Counted from the first letter of the stretch, positions 36,388 through 45,797 are shown. The stretch is DNA of 64,000 bases from Agarivorans albus (GCF_019670105.1 NZ_AP023032.1:4472001-4536000), one strand, 5' to 3'. Numbers and translations: made by a program. Notes: generated from the sequence alone by a model not told the origin.

Positions 36388-36690
36388 ATGGAATTAACCC
36401 CAAGAGAGAAAGACAAGTTATTGCTGTTCACCGCCTTTTTGGTCGCCGAGCGACGTAAAAACAAAGGGCTAAAACTTAACTACCCCGAAACCGTGGCTTA
36501 TCTCTCGGCCAGCATCGTAGAAGGCGCGCGCGAAGGGCGCAGTGTTGCCGAGCTAATGAGCTGGGGACGCACCTTGCTAAGCCGTGACGATGTAATGGAT
36601 GGCATTGCCGAAATGGTCCACGAAGTACAGGTGGAAGCCACCTTCCCCGATGGCACCAAACTGGTCACCGTGCATAACCCAATCCCTTAG
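36388..36690 (+). CDS. ureA: Urease gamma subunit UreA
   Basis: The 100-residue subunit matches the family length exactly. Start [23 protein letters not shown] and the motifs [13 protein letters not shown] and [20 protein letters not shown] are diagnostic. It forms the (UreABC)3 holoenzyme with UreB and UreC in the cytoplasm. The ribosome site is GAGGC, 5 bases upstream. Confidence 0.95.
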   Translation: MELTPREKDKLLLFTAFLVAERRKNKGLKLNYPETVAYLSASIVEGAREGRSVAELMSWGRTLLSRDDVMDGIAEMVHEVQVEATFPDGTKLVTVHNPIP

Positions 36691-36712
36691 GCTACTTGTA
36701 GAGGAACAGCAA

Positions 36713-37036
36713 ATGATACCCGGAGAACTAATCATTGATGATGGTGACATTGAGCTAAACAAAGGTTTAGCCACTGTAACTGTAGATGTTGCCAACAGCG
36801 GCGATCGCCCAGTGCAAGTAGGCTCACATTACCACTTCGCCGAAACTAACCCCGCCCTGCATTTTGACCGTAAAGCCGCTTTAGGTTTTCGTCTTAATAT
36901 TGCCGCCGGCACCGCAGTACGTTTTGAGCCAGGCCAAAGCCGCCGCGTAGAACTGGTGGCCTTAAGTGGCAAGCGCGAGGTATACGGTTTTAGAGGGGAA
37001 GTAATGGGCAAACTAAGTGACGAGGAACAAGCATGA
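36713..37036 (+). CDS. ureB: Urease beta subunit UreB
   Basis: The ATG at 36713, with AGAGGAA upstream, gives 107 residues starting [18 protein letters not shown], as the family requires; an open frame reaching back to 36599 lies inside ureA and is not used. Motifs [19 protein letters not shown] and [17 protein letters not shown] are typical. The gene ends in ATGA overlap with ureC. Confidence 0.94.
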   Translation: MIPGELIIDDGDIELNKGLATVTVDVANSGDRPVQVGSHYHFAETNPALHFDRKAALGFRLNIAAGTAVRFEPGQSRRVELVALSGKREVYGFRGEVMGKLSDEEQA

Positions 37037-38739
37037 GCAAAATGGATAAACGCGCCTATGCCGAAATGTTTGGCCCAACCGTGGGTGACAAAGTACGCCT
37101 TGGCGATACCGAGCTAATCATTCAAGTAGAAAAAGACTACGCCCAATATGGCAGCGAAGTTAAATTTGGTGGTGGTAAAGTAATACGTGATGGCATGGGG
37201 CAAAGCCAAGCCAGCTGCGCCATGGTGCCAGATACCGTGATTACCAACGCCCTTATTTTGGATCACTGGGGTATTGTAAAGGCCGACATTGCACTTAAAG
37301 ACGGCCGTATTCAAGCCATAGGTAAAGCGGGTAATCCCGATATTCAAGACAACATTGATATCGAGGTTGGTGCAGGTACCGAGGTAATTGCAGGTGAAGG
37401 CCAAATTGTGACTGCTGGCGGGGTCGACTCACATATTCACTATATTTGCCCGCAGCAAATTGAAGAAGCCTTAATGTCGGGCACTACCACCATGTTAGGG
37501 GGTGGCACCGGACCCGCAACCGGAACCAATGCAACTACATGTACCCCTGGCGCCTTTCACTTAGGCAAAATGCTGCAGTCGGCAGATTGTTTCCCAATGA
37601 ACCTAGGCTTCTTGGGCAAGGGCAACGCCAGCTTACCGCGTCCCTTAGAAGAACAACTAATGGCCGGTGCCATGGGCTTAAAACTGCACGAAGATTGGGG
37701 TACCACTCCGATGTCTATCGACAACTGTTTAACCGTTGCCGAAAACTACGACGTACAAGTGGCCATTCATACCGACACCTTAAATGAATCAGGTTTTGTA
37801 GAAGATACTATCGCCGCCTTTAAAGGCCGAGTAATTCATACCTACCACACCGAAGGCGCAGGTGGCGGCCACGCACCCGATATTATTACTGCCTGTGGTT
37901 TAGATAATGTGTTGCCATCATCTACTAACCCAACTCGCCCCTACACCATTAATACCGTAGACGAGCACTTAGACATGCTAATGGTATGTCACCACCTTGA
38001 TCCGGCTATTCCTGAAGATGTTGCTTTTGCTGATTCGCGGATCCGTAAAGAAACCATCGCCGCCGAAGACATCTTGCACGATTTAGGCGCATTCTCGATG
38101 ATCGCCTCAGATTCGCAAGCCATGGGCCGAGTAGGCGAAGTGATTACCCGTACTTGGCAAACCGCCCACAAAATGAAAGTGCAGCGTGGTTTATTGCCAG
38201 AAGATAAAGAAATTGGCTGCGATAACTTCCGCGCCAAACGCTACATTGCCAAATACACCATTAACCCGGCCATAACCCATGGTATTGCCCATGAAGTAGG
38301 CTCGGTTGAAGTGGGTAAACTGGCAGATTTAGTATTGTGGAAGCCTGCCTTTTTTGGCGCTAAACCCTCGTTAATTATTAAAGGGGGCGCGATTGCAGCC
38401 GCACCTATGGGCGACCCTAATGCGTCGATCCCCACGCCACAACCGGTGCATTACCGCCCAATGTTTGGCGCTTACGGCAAGGCGATGAGCGAAACCCGCG
38501 TCACCTTTGTAAGCCAAGCGGCTTTAGATGCAAAAATTGATGAAACCCTAGGCCTAACTAGCCGCCTAGTGGCGTGTAAAAATACCCGCAGCATTAAAAA
38601 GCAAGACATGGTGCACAACCACTACCAACCGCATATGGAAGTGGATTCGCAAACCTATGAAGTGCGCGCCGATGGCCAATTGCTTGAATGTGAACCCGCT
38701 GCCGAGCTACCACTCGCTCAGCGTTACTTTTTATTTTAA
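37033..38739 (+). CDS. ureC: Urease alpha subunit UreC (catalytic)
   Basis: The 568-residue subunit carries the bi-nickel active site. Visible motifs are HIHYICPQQ (metal His pair), [12 protein letters not shown] with the Lys that becomes carbamylated (about residue 217), [16 protein letters not shown], and [16 protein letters not shown] with the active-site flap nearby (MVCHHLD). It hydrolyses urea to ammonia and carbamate. The length equals the usual 567-570. It overlaps ureB by 4 bases, and ureE follows after 11 bases. Confidence 0.96.
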   Translation: MSKMDKRAYAEMFGPTVGDKVRLGDTELIIQVEKDYAQYGSEVKFGGGKVIRDGMGQSQASCAMVPDTVITNALILDHWGIVKADIALKDGRIQAIGKAGNPDIQDNIDIEVGAGTEVIAGEGQIVTAGGVDSHIHYICPQQIEEALMSGTTTMLGGGTGPATGTNATTCTPGAFHLGKMLQSADCFPMNLGFLGKGNASLPRPLEEQLMAGAMGLKLHEDWGTTPMSIDNCLTVAENYDVQVAIHTDTLNESGFVEDTIAAFKGRVIHTYHTEGAGGGHAPDIITACGLDNVLPSSTNPTRPYTINTVDEHLDMLMVCHHLDPAIPEDVAFADSRIRKETIAAEDILHDLGAFSMIASDSQAMGRVGEVITRTWQTAHKMKVQRGLLPEDKEIGCDNFRAKRYIAKYTINPAITHGIAHEVGSVEVGKLADLVLWKPAFFGAKPSLIIKGGAIAAAPMGDPNASIPTPQPVHYRPMFGAYGKAMSETRVTFVSQAALDAKIDETLGLTSRLVACKNTRSIKKQDMVHNHYQPHMEVDSQTYEVRADGQLLECEPAAELPLAQRYFLF

Positions 38740-38750
38740 GGAGAGAATGA

Positions 38751-39197
38751 ATGTTAAAGGTGTATCAAACCCTCCATCACTACCACGGCCCAGTGCATCA
38801 CCAAGTGGTTTTGAGTTACGAGTTACGTAAAAAAGCGCGTATTAAAGCGCAAACCGAAACCAAGCAAGATATCGGCTTTTTCTTAGAGCGTGGACAAGTG
38901 CTACAAAATGGCCAAATGCTAGAAGCCGATAATGGCGAAGTGGTTGAGATTAAAAGTGCCGACGAGTTGGTAACCACCGCCTATAGCGATGATCCACTAA
39001 TGTTCGCCAAGGTCTGCTACCACTTAGGTAACCGCCATACACCACTGCAAATTGGTGAAGGTTGGGTACGCTTTCAGCCAGACCATGTATTGCAAGACTT
39101 AGTAGAGCTTTATGGGCTACGAGTAGAACAGCACCAAGGTCCATTTGACCCAGAAACCGGTGCTTATCACAGCCACTTGCCAGGACATAGCCACTAA
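38751..39197 (+). CDS. ureE: Urease nickel metallochaperone UreE
   Basis: The 148-residue protein has the two-domain UreE plan: an N-terminal part with LSYELRKKARIKAQTETKQDIGFFLERGQVL, and a C-terminal metal-binding part with VCYHLGNRHTPLQI (interfacial His) and HQGPFDPETGAYHSHLPGHSH. The tail has four His but not the long poly-His of Klebsiella. UreE delivers Ni2+ to UreG and the apo-urease. GAGAG precedes the start, and its stop overlaps the next ATG (TAATG). Confidence 0.93.
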   Translation: MLKVYQTLHHYHGPVHHQVVLSYELRKKARIKAQTETKQDIGFFLERGQVLQNGQMLEADNGEVVEIKSADELVTTAYSDDPLMFAKVCYHLGNRHTPLQIGEGWVRFQPDHVLQDLVELYGLRVEQHQGPFDPETGAYHSHLPGHSH

Positions 39198-39865
39198 TGA
39201 CTAGCATGGCGCAACTTCAGCTAATGCGTTTGGTTAGCCCCAGCTTACCGGTAGGTGGTTTTGCTTATTCGCAAGGCTTGGAATACGCAATAGAAAACGG
39301 CTGGGTGAATAATCCTCAGCAGCTAAAAAGCTGGATTAGCGGTTGTTTAGAGGCAGGGCTAGCCTGCCTCGATATTCCGATGCTGGCGGCACTTTATCAA
39401 GCTTGCAAAGCGCAAGACTTTGCTAAGTTTGAGAGCCTAAATTTAGAACTTATTGCCAGCCGAGAAACCCTCGAGTTGGAGCTAGAAGATGTGCAAATGG
39501 GCAACGCCTTACGTACCTTGCTTAGCCAACTCGATGAGTCATTTACCGCATCGCTCAGCCAAGAATCGATGAGCTGGACAAGCATGTTTGCTTTGGCTGG
39601 TGTGCATTGGCAAGTAGCGCTTGATGAATTAGCCGACGGCTACCTATGGACTTGGTTAGAAAACCAATTGGCGGTAGCCGGTAAAACCCTACCGCTTGGG
39701 CAAACGGCCTGCCAAAAACTACTTAGCGAGTTACTGCCGCTGCTGCCACCAGCACGCGAGTCGGGCTTAACTTTACCTTTTGATCAAATAAGCGGGTCGT
39801 TACCAGCATTAAGCTTGGCTAGCGCCCTTCACGAAACCCAATATTGTCGGCTGTTTCGCTCTTAG
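39197..39865 (+). CDS. ureF: Urease accessory protein UreF
   Basis: The 222-residue, all-helical protein has the conserved opening LMRLVSPSLPVGGFAYSQGLEYAIENGWV (about 10-38) and a conserved C-terminal region. UreF couples UreG GTPase activity to nickel insertion in the UreDFG complex. It overlaps ureE by one base, and ureG begins 26 bases downstream. Confidence 0.92.
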   Translation: MTSMAQLQLMRLVSPSLPVGGFAYSQGLEYAIENGWVNNPQQLKSWISGCLEAGLACLDIPMLAALYQACKAQDFAKFESLNLELIASRETLELELEDVQMGNALRTLLSQLDESFTASLSQESMSWTSMFALAGVHWQVALDELADGYLWTWLENQLAVAGKTLPLGQTACQKLLSELLPLLPPARESGLTLPFDQISGSLPALSLASALHETQYCRLFRS

Positions 39866-39891
39866 CGTAGCCACAAAAAAGAGGAACCATA

Positions 39892-40526
39892 ATGAGCATA
39901 AAACAAACCTTACGTGTAGGTGTCGGCGGCCCGGTAGGCTCAGGCAAAACAGCCTTACTTACAGCGCTATGTCGCGAGCTAAAAGACCGTTTCAACCTAG
40001 CGGTTGTGACCAACGACATTTATACCAAAGAAGATGCCCAATTTTTGCTGCGCAATGACGCCCTCGCTGAAGACCGCATTTTGGGTGTAGAAACCGGCGG
40101 CTGCCCGCACACCGCCATTCGCGAAGATGCATCGATGAATTTAGCGGCGATTGCCGAGCTTAATCGCCGCCATCAAAGTTTAGATTTAGTGCTAGTAGAA
40201 AGCGGCGGCGATAATCTAAGTGCTACTTTTAGTCCCGAGTTAAGTGACTTAACCCTTTACGTAATCGACGTAAGTGCTGGTGACAAAATTCCCCGTAAAG
40301 GTGGCCCAGGCATTACTAAATCTGACTTATTGATCATCAATAAAACCGATTTAGCCCCACATGTTGGTGCCTCGCTAGAAGTCATGGATCGCGACGCTAA
40401 AAAATGCGCGGCGAACGCCCATTTGTATTTAGTAACCTTAAAACCAGCGAAGGCTTACAAACCATTATCAACTTTATTATTGAGCAAGGCATGCTAGAAG
40501 AATCTAGCCCTGCTACTCCCAACTAG
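39892..40526 (+). CDS. ureG: Urease accessory GTPase UreG, apparent frameshift near the 3' end
   Basis: The frame has the UreG GTPase motifs: P-loop [14 protein letters not shown] (about 10-23), [26 protein letters not shown] (metal-binding CPH), [15 protein letters not shown] and [10 protein letters not shown]. UreG supplies GTP hydrolysis for nickel insertion. After DAKK the reading frame breaks: it ends at 40497 with a 201-residue product and an odd tail. If the A6 run at 40399-40404 had one more A, it would read on as [24 protein letters not shown] to the TAG at 40524-40526, the normal ending, giving 211 residues. Possible causes are a sequencing error, a real mutation or slippage on the A run. 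The interval given covers the complete gene. Confidence 0.9.
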
Positions 40527-40549
40527 TTTTAAATTACAAGGAACCTACC

Positions 40550-41113
40550 ATGAAAAAACTACTTACTTTGGCTGCAGGCCTACTCATTAGCTTGCCCAGC
40601 TTTGCCCACGAAGGACACCACCATGGCTTAAGTGAAGGCTTGTTACATCCACTTACTGGTTTAGACCACCTAATTGCCTTAAGCCTAATTGGTTTATTAG
40701 CTAGCCAAACTGGCAAACTTAAGTTGAGCTTGGCGCAAAGTGTGTTTGCGTTGATTGTGGCAGCGGTTGTTGCCAGCATGGGTTTTGTACCACCAATGTT
40801 AGAGACAGGCTTGGCTATTTCTTTACTGGTTATGGCGGTATTAGTGGCTAAGGTATTGCCAAAAGCAGCTAGCCTAGCTGGTTTAGCAGTATGTTTAGTG
40901 GCAGCCTTACACGGCGCAGCCCATGGTAACGAAGTGCCTGCAGGCGCAGACATGAAGCTATTCTTTGCAGGCTTTATTGCTAGCTCAATTGCCCTTATTA
41001 GCGGCGGTTACTTACTAGGTAAAGCTGTGCAAAAGTCGACTTACGGCCAAAAAATCACACGTACTATTGCCGGTTTCGCTGGTGCCTTTGGTGTAACTGC
41101 ACTGGTTGCATAA
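40550..41113 (+). CDS. hupE: HupE/UreJ nickel transporter
   Basis: The 187-residue membrane protein has a signal-like start, then HEGHHHGLSEGLLHPLTGLDHLIA, which holds the HupE/UreJ metal motif HPxxGxDH (about 32-40). Six or so helices follow. HupE proteins admit Ni2+ or Co2+ across the inner membrane. Its place directly after ureG, 23 bases away, fits a nickel supply for urease in the absence of nikABCDE in the window. AAGGAA precedes the ATG. A hairpin lies just after the stop. Confidence 0.88.
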   Translation: MKKLLTLAAGLLISLPSFAHEGHHHGLSEGLLHPLTGLDHLIALSLIGLLASQTGKLKLSLAQSVFALIVAAVVASMGFVPPMLETGLAISLLVMAVLVAKVLPKAASLAGLAVCLVAALHGAAHGNEVPAGADMKLFFAGFIASSIALISGGYLLGKAVQKSTYGQKITRTIAGFAGAFGVTALVA

Positions 41114-41130
41114 GCCCCCAAAAAAACTGC

Positions 41131-41159
41131 GTCGCTGGCGATATTTGCCAGCGGCGACA
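41131..41159. terminator. Hairpin between hupE and the MenE-like gene
   Basis: GTCGCTGGC pairs with GCCAGCGGC (one G-T pair) around a 7-base loop. The A run on its left side gives T residues on the minus strand only, so termination of the plus-strand ure operon by this hairpin is uncertain. Confidence 0.4.
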
Positions 41160-41188
41160 AGCTTCACAATTTGCGGCATAATGCTGCT

Positions 41189-42595
41189 ATGAGCACCCAT
41201 TCTTTGTCTACCCACGCACTTCAACTGCAAAGCCAAATTCGCCCAGAACATATTGCCCTGAGCATTGGCCAACAGCAGCTTAGCTATCAGCAGCTTTATG
41301 TCATGGTAAAAGCCACGGCTGAACAGTTGCGTCTGCAAGGCGTGACACAAGGCTCTAGAGTGTGCTGCTTTGGCGAAGATCCACTGCGTATGCTGTTGTT
41401 GCAGCTAGCTAGTTTGGAACTAGCCTATATCTTTTGCCCGCTTAATCATCATCACCCGCTCTCACAATTACAGGCTTTAAGTGACACCGTAAACTGCCAG
41501 TTTTATTGGAGTGATTTAGATTGCAGCTTACAGCAAGCTAAGCGAGTAGAGTTTAACCCGCACCAAGAGCTTAGCTACTCTGTCGGTATTGAGCTCGATA
41601 GCGAAGCCCCAATGAGTATGGTGTTTACCTCTGGCAGCAGTGGCCCGCCTAAAGCCGTGGTGCACTGCTGGCGAAATCACTACTACAGTGCTCAGGGCTC
41701 GCAAGCGATGATTCCTCTCAAGCACCAAGACCAATGGTTATTGTCTTTACCGCTTTACCATATTGGCGGCCAGGCCATTGTATGGCGCTGCCTACTAGCT
41801 GGCGCGCGCATAGTTGTGGCACAAAACAAAGGGCGAGTATTTCCTGATTTACTGGGCAGCGACACCACCCATGTATCGTTGGTGCCAACTCAACTTTATC
41901 GGCTACTCACCCAAGCAAAATTTTGGGCGCATAGCCTTAAACTCAAACACATCTTAATTGGTGGCGCAGCTTGTAACGACAGTTTATTGGAAGAAGCCAT
42001 TAGCCGCGGCTTTCAAGTTTATAGCTCCTATGGCAGCAGTGAAATGAGCTCGCAAATCGCTACCCGCCATCACCGCTTAGGCCAAAGTGCTTATCAAATT
42101 TTGCCGCATCGCCGCGCCAAGATACATCAAGGCGAGATTTACCTACGCGGTAAAACCTTGTTCTTGGGTTACTGGAAAAATGGCGAAATTTTAAAAGCCT
42201 GTGAACCTGATGGCTGGTTTAACAGCGGTGATAGAGGGTTAATCGAAGGCGCGCACTTACACACTCTGGGGCGTAGCAATAACATGTTTATTTGTGCCGG
42301 TGAAAACATTCAACCGGAAGAAATAGAGCTGGCATTATTACAACACCCAATGATCAATCAAGCGGTGGTGGTGGCACAACAAAACAGAGAATACGGCCAA
42401 TGTCCGGTGGCGTTTATTAACGCAGAACAAAAGCTTAGTAAGCAGCAGCTGAATCTGTTTTTACGTCAGCAGCTTGCGGCGATCAAACTACCGATCGCCT
42501 ATTTTGAATTACCAGCTCACAACTCGCTGAAACCTTCGCGCAACGAGTTGAGCACCTTGGCTAATCACAAGTCTAGTTGTTGTGACCAGTGTTGA
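41189..42595 (+). CDS. menE: MenE-like o-succinylbenzoate-CoA ligase (acyl-adenylate-forming)
   Basis: The ATG at 41189 gives 468 residues; a TTG six codons upstream has no better site. The AMP-binding P-loop SMVFTSGSSGPPKAVVH (about 144-160) and later YSSYGSSEMSSQI, FNSGDRGLIEG and GRSNNMFICAGENIQPEEIE are complete. The compact C-terminus ends SLKPSRNEL with the catalytic-type Lys. The size and motifs fit MenE, which makes OSB-CoA in menaquinone synthesis. No other men gene is nearby, so a different acid substrate is possible. It starts 75 bases after hupE and is probably a separate unit. Confidence 0.65.
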   Translation: MSTHSLSTHALQLQSQIRPEHIALSIGQQQLSYQQLYVMVKATAEQLRLQGVTQGSRVCCFGEDPLRMLLLQLASLELAYIFCPLNHHHPLSQLQALSDTVNCQFYWSDLDCSLQQAKRVEFNPHQELSYSVGIELDSEAPMSMVFTSGSSGPPKAVVHCWRNHYYSAQGSQAMIPLKHQDQWLLSLPLYHIGGQAIVWRCLLAGARIVVAQNKGRVFPDLLGSDTTHVSLVPTQLYRLLTQAKFWAHSLKLKHILIGGAACNDSLLEEAISRGFQVYSSYGSSEMSSQIATRHHRLGQSAYQILPHRRAKIHQGEIYLRGKTLFLGYWKNGEILKACEPDGWFNSGDRGLIEGAHLHTLGRSNNMFICAGENIQPEEIELALLQHPMINQAVVVAQQNREYGQCPVAFINAEQKLSKQQLNLFLRQQLAAIKLPIAYFELPAHNSLKPSRNELSTLANHKSSCCDQC

Positions 42596-42774
42596 AGTTC
42601 GGAAATGCTAATCCAAGATTGTTGATAGGCGTGTTGTAAGGCACTGTGTTGCTGCTCTTTAAGGCTTAAGTGGGAATCAGGAACAAAGCAGCATGCTCCT
42701 TTAAAGAATTGTTCTCTTTCTGCTAAGTAACGGCTTAACAACCCGGTATTGGCGAACGCTTGTTCTGTTCTCAT
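42565..42774 (-). CDS. Small protein overlapping the end of the MenE-like gene
   Basis: The ATG at 42774 has a very good AAGGAG site 5 bases upstream and encodes 69 residues starting MRTEQAFANTGLLSRYLAEREQFF. It is charged, with one Cys pair (GACCFVP), and a HxxxQxxW-like helix at the end (ALQHAYQQSWISISELQHW). No family is recognised, although size and basic style recall small stress proteins. Its last 31 bases lie inside the plus-strand ligase gene, an antisense overlap. Confidence 0.55.
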   Translation of the reverse strand: MRTEQAFANTGLLSRYLAEREQFFKGACCFVPDSHLSLKEQQHSALQHAYQQSWISISELQHWSQQLDL

Positions 42775-43060
42775 AAGCACTCCTTACGACTAAAAATAGC
42801 TAGCGCTTAGAAGCTGAAGAGCCAAATAAAATCGCTCTCAACAACTTCATAAAGTAGCCGACCAACAATTGGAAACAACCACTTACCTTACATTTAGCAC
42901 GCATTTACCCCCTCAACAAGCACTATTTCGCAGCATTTAGCCAAATTAGCTTAGCCTGTCACGATATCTGGGCAGGGCTGTCGATAAAAGCAACAGCCCA
43001 GTGGTTTACCTTGTGATGAGCTATCTCTAGAATGCTCGACAAACAATAAATGAGGTAACT

Positions 43061-43444
43061 ATGAAAATTGCAGTATTTGGTGCTGGAGCACTTTGTTTAG
43101 TGGCATTTTCGAGCAATGCTAATCCTGAGCTTGGGGTAATGGTAGGCAGCGACAATGGTATTAGTGCTCAGTTTAACGATATTCGAGTGAACCTAGGACT
43201 TAACGACTTCTCTTTAAGTGGCGATAAAATCATTGGTTTTCCTGAGCAACAATACTTTTATTACGGCTTTGGCGGCAAATGGAGCGATCACCACCATCAT
43301 AAGCTAGGTGCTCGTGCAGTGTTTGGCGCGCATACTGTGGTTGATAAGTTTCGTTTCTTTGCCGAGCTACAACCGATTGTGTATGTGATTGACGACCTTG
43401 AAGTGAAGCTCGAAGCCAGTGCAGGTGTTCGCTACATGTTCTAA
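43061..43444 (+). CDS. Small exported beta-rich protein, possibly outer-membrane barrel type
   Basis: The 127-residue protein has a signal peptide (LVAFSSNA-NP). The rest is alternating beta strands (ELGVMVGSDNGISAQF, KVKLEASAGVRYMF) ending in Phe, as outer membrane beta-barrels do. Five consecutive His (DHHHHK) sit near residue 78 and may bind metal. Length is small for a barrel, so it may be a short eight-strand or a lipid-binding type. GAGG precedes the ATG. Family unrecognised. The 286-base gap upstream of it holds one short hairpin (42975-42999) and nothing else I can name. Confidence 0.6.
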   Translation: MKIAVFGAGALCLVAFSSNANPELGVMVGSDNGISAQFNDIRVNLGLNDFSLSGDKIIGFPEQQYFYYGFGGKWSDHHHHKLGARAVFGAHTVVDKFRFFAELQPIVYVIDDLEVKLEASAGVRYMF

Positions 43445-43493
43445 CAGCTCAGCCATTCTCTGCTAGCCTTAAAAGACACTAAGATCATGGCCT

Positions 43494-44351
43494 ATGAGAA
43501 TGCAGCACACGGATATTGGCTTGCTCAGCCGGTTTGTTAAAGCCTATGAGCAACGCCACCATTACCCAGAGATGACCAGCTCTAGTAGTAGAAGAAAGAT
43601 TTTCTCCGACTTAGAGCAATCATTAAACTGCACGCTATTCGACCCCGACTACAGCCGCTTAAACGAACAAGGCCAGCAGCTTTACCAGCGCGCTAAGCAA
43701 CTACAACTGCAACTAGATAACTTTCTGCAAAGCCCGGTAGATAAACCACAACCTCAACAAATCGTGATTGGTTTAGATGAATTTGTACCTAGCCAAAGCT
43801 TATTACAATGTTACCCGCGCTTTATTAGCGAGCTCTCACTGCAACAACTAAAACTAGTGCAATTAAGTAGCCGCCAACTCCAGCAGCAATTGGTTAATGG
43901 TAATATCGACATAGCACTGCGAGTGGCGCAGCAAAACAAGCCGCCTAAAACTCATTCGCGTCGCTACTGTAATTTAAGTTTGGCTCTGGCCTGCGCTGCT
44001 CGCCATAGTTTGAGCAAACATCAGCAGCTCAGCGCCGAGCAGCTACAGCGCCATCGTCAACTGTGTTTAAGCCATTTGCCCTTAGAGTTACAACTTAATC
44101 GAGTAAGCTGCTGGCAGCTCAGTCACCGTGAAATGCTGCACGATTTGCTAGTACTTGGAATGGGCTGGGCCATCGCTCCACGTCATTGGTTGGAGTCCAG
44201 TTTTCGTAATGGCAGCTTAATAGAATTACACCTAAGTAATTACTTCTCACCAACCAAGTTAGAAATAGAAATCCTTTGGCTAAATAGCCAGCACGACAGC
44301 CAAGTAGCGCAGTGCTTAAACCTGTTAAGTTTGAGTGCCTATGATGGATGA
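43494..44351 (+). CDS. Divergent LysR-like regulator, first of a tandem pair
   Basis: The 285-residue protein has a poor HTH at about 18-60 (SSSSRRKIFSDLEQSLNCTLFDPDYSRL) that only loosely follows the LysR pattern, then a PBP-like effector region with ITVGLDEFVPSQSLLQ, and NGNIDIALRVAQQ (lobe 1 signature). The Gln-rich composition is notable. Start and ribosome site are weak. It overlaps the next gene, also LysR-like, by 11 bases. The two may form a heteromeric or regulatory pair. Targets are unknown. Confidence 0.6.
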   Translation: MRMQHTDIGLLSRFVKAYEQRHHYPEMTSSSSRRKIFSDLEQSLNCTLFDPDYSRLNEQGQQLYQRAKQLQLQLDNFLQSPVDKPQPQQIVIGLDEFVPSQSLLQCYPRFISELSLQQLKLVQLSSRQLQQQLVNGNIDIALRVAQQNKPPKTHSRRYCNLSLALACAARHSLSKHQQLSAEQLQRHRQLCLSHLPLELQLNRVSCWQLSHREMLHDLLVLGMGWAIAPRHWLESSFRNGSLIELHLSNYFSPTKLEIEILWLNSQHDSQVAQCLNLLSLSAYDG

Positions 44352-45138
44352 ACAAGCCAAACAAGCAGCCTTAGAAGCCTTTGTTTGCCTCGCCAAACAT
44401 GGCAATTTAATAAAGTGTGCCGAGCAGCTTAAGTGCACCGAAATACAGGTAATACAGCGGATTGACCAACTAGAAAAGCAACTCGCCTGCTGCTTGTTCA
44501 ACCAACACGCGGCACCTTTTCCACTTAGCTCTGCGGGGCTTGCCTTAATAGAGCAGGCTGAGTTGATAGTAAGCCGCTACCACGAACTGCAGCGCCACTG
44601 CCGCCATTTACAGTTAGGCAAGAGCCTCAAGTTAAGCATTAGCTATCAAGCCTGGTTTCCTAGCCCGTGGCTTACCTTACTAGCCAACCAATTACAGCGT
44701 TTTGATCCCTTACTGGATTTGCATTTCAGCGGTAATAGTCAGCAACATGTTCACTTTAGCTTTTCGGCGCAAAGCCAACAGAACAATACTCAAGTGCTTA
44801 GTTGGCGCCCTGCCAAGTTGATAAAAGTAGCCCACCCCAAGTTGGTTAATCATCAGCAACGCTTTGATGGCCACTTGAAGCTGTTTGATATTCGCGAGCC
44901 GCAGCAAAGTAATTTGTTTATCGGAGAGACCTTATTGCTGGATGCGTTAGAAGCCGCTTTAGGCTGGGCAATTTTGCCACAAATAAGTGTCGAATCCCGG
45001 CTCGCCGAAGGACAACTTAAAGCTTGGTCTGATTTAATCGCAGAGTTACCGACCTACTTACACTTGTCTCATCACTGCCCAGAAGACATTAAGAGCTGGC
45101 TACTTCAACAACAGGCAGAGTATTGTGAATTACCCTAA
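44341..45138 (+). CDS. Divergent LysR-like regulator, second of a tandem pair
   Basis: The ATG at 44341 gives 265 residues. The HTH reads ALEAFVCLAKHGNLIKCAEQLKCTEIQVIQRIDQLEKQLACCLFNQ (about 10-55), LysR-like but degenerate. The effector part is short, with the lobe boundary recognisable at ALEAALGWAILPQISVESRLAEG. Total length is below the usual 295-310 residues. It overlaps the first regulator by 11 bases and is followed by the DTW gene after 44 bases. The pair resembles a duplication with divergence. Function is not inferable. Confidence 0.6.
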   Translation: MMDEQAKQAALEAFVCLAKHGNLIKCAEQLKCTEIQVIQRIDQLEKQLACCLFNQHAAPFPLSSAGLALIEQAELIVSRYHELQRHCRHLQLGKSLKLSISYQAWFPSPWLTLLANQLQRFDPLLDLHFSGNSQQHVHFSFSAQSQQNNTQVLSWRPAKLIKVAHPKLVNHQQRFDGHLKLFDIREPQQSNLFIGETLLLDALEAALGWAILPQISVESRLAEGQLKAWSDLIAELPTYLHLSHHCPEDIKSWLLQQQAEYCELP

Positions 45139-45182
45139 ACAATAGCTTATAATTAGCCCGCCTTTATTAAACTAAGAGATCA

Positions 45183-45797
45183 ATGAGTCGAGTTCGTTGC
45201 CAGCGCTGCTTGCGCCCTCAAAGTCACTGCTTATGCGCAAACATCCCCAGCTGTTCACATCGTCATCCGGTGATTATTTTGCAGCACCCCAGCGAACAAC
45301 AACATGCTAAAAGCACCGCTCATCTAGCGTGTTTAGCTCTGGATAATGCAACGATAATAGTGGGTGAAAATGCCGACGATTTTGCCGATTTAAAACAGCA
45401 AGTGGAACAAGCTCCACATCAATTTTTGCTGATTTACCCTAGTCAAACTAGCCAAGCTTTAGAGCGGCTAAGCAATACTCAAAAAGCGGCTTACACCGCA
45501 GACAGCTCCCCCGCCACAATATTGCTACTTGATGGCACCTGGCGAAAAGCCAAAAAATTATGGCACCTCAATCCCTGGCTACAAAGTTTAGAACAATTTC
45601 ATTTCGAGCACGCCCCGCAAGGGCAATATAAAATACGAAAAACCTCGATAGATAAAGGCTTATCCACCATAGAGGCTGTTGGATACACTCTAAATCAGTT
45701 AGAAATGTTTGACCCTACTCCTTTAGTGGGTATACTACGCGCCCTTGCAAACCAGCAACTTTCAGCAATGCCAGCGGCGGTAAAAAAACGCTACTAA
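45183..45797 (+). CDS. tapT: DTW-domain tRNA-uridine aminocarboxypropyltransferase (TapT-like)
   Basis: The 204-residue protein has a zinc-like CxxC..CxC cluster at the start (VRCQRCLRPQSHCLCANI), then VIILQHPSEQQHAKSTAHLACLALDNA and the DTW block LLLDGTWRKAKKLWHLNPWL near residue 118. RKTSIDKGLSTIEAVG follows. TapT (YfiP) transfers the 3-amino-3-carboxypropyl group of S-adenosylmethionine to U47 of tRNA to form acp3U. The family is clear; the exact tRNA position is inferred from E. coli. Confidence 0.85.
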   Translation: MSRVRCQRCLRPQSHCLCANIPSCSHRHPVIILQHPSEQQHAKSTAHLACLALDNATIIVGENADDFADLKQQVEQAPHQFLLIYPSQTSQALERLSNTQKAAYTADSSPATILLLDGTWRKAKKLWHLNPWLQSLEQFHFEHAPQGQYKIRKTSIDKGLSTIEAVGYTLNQLEMFDPTPLVGILRALANQQLSAMPAAVKKRY

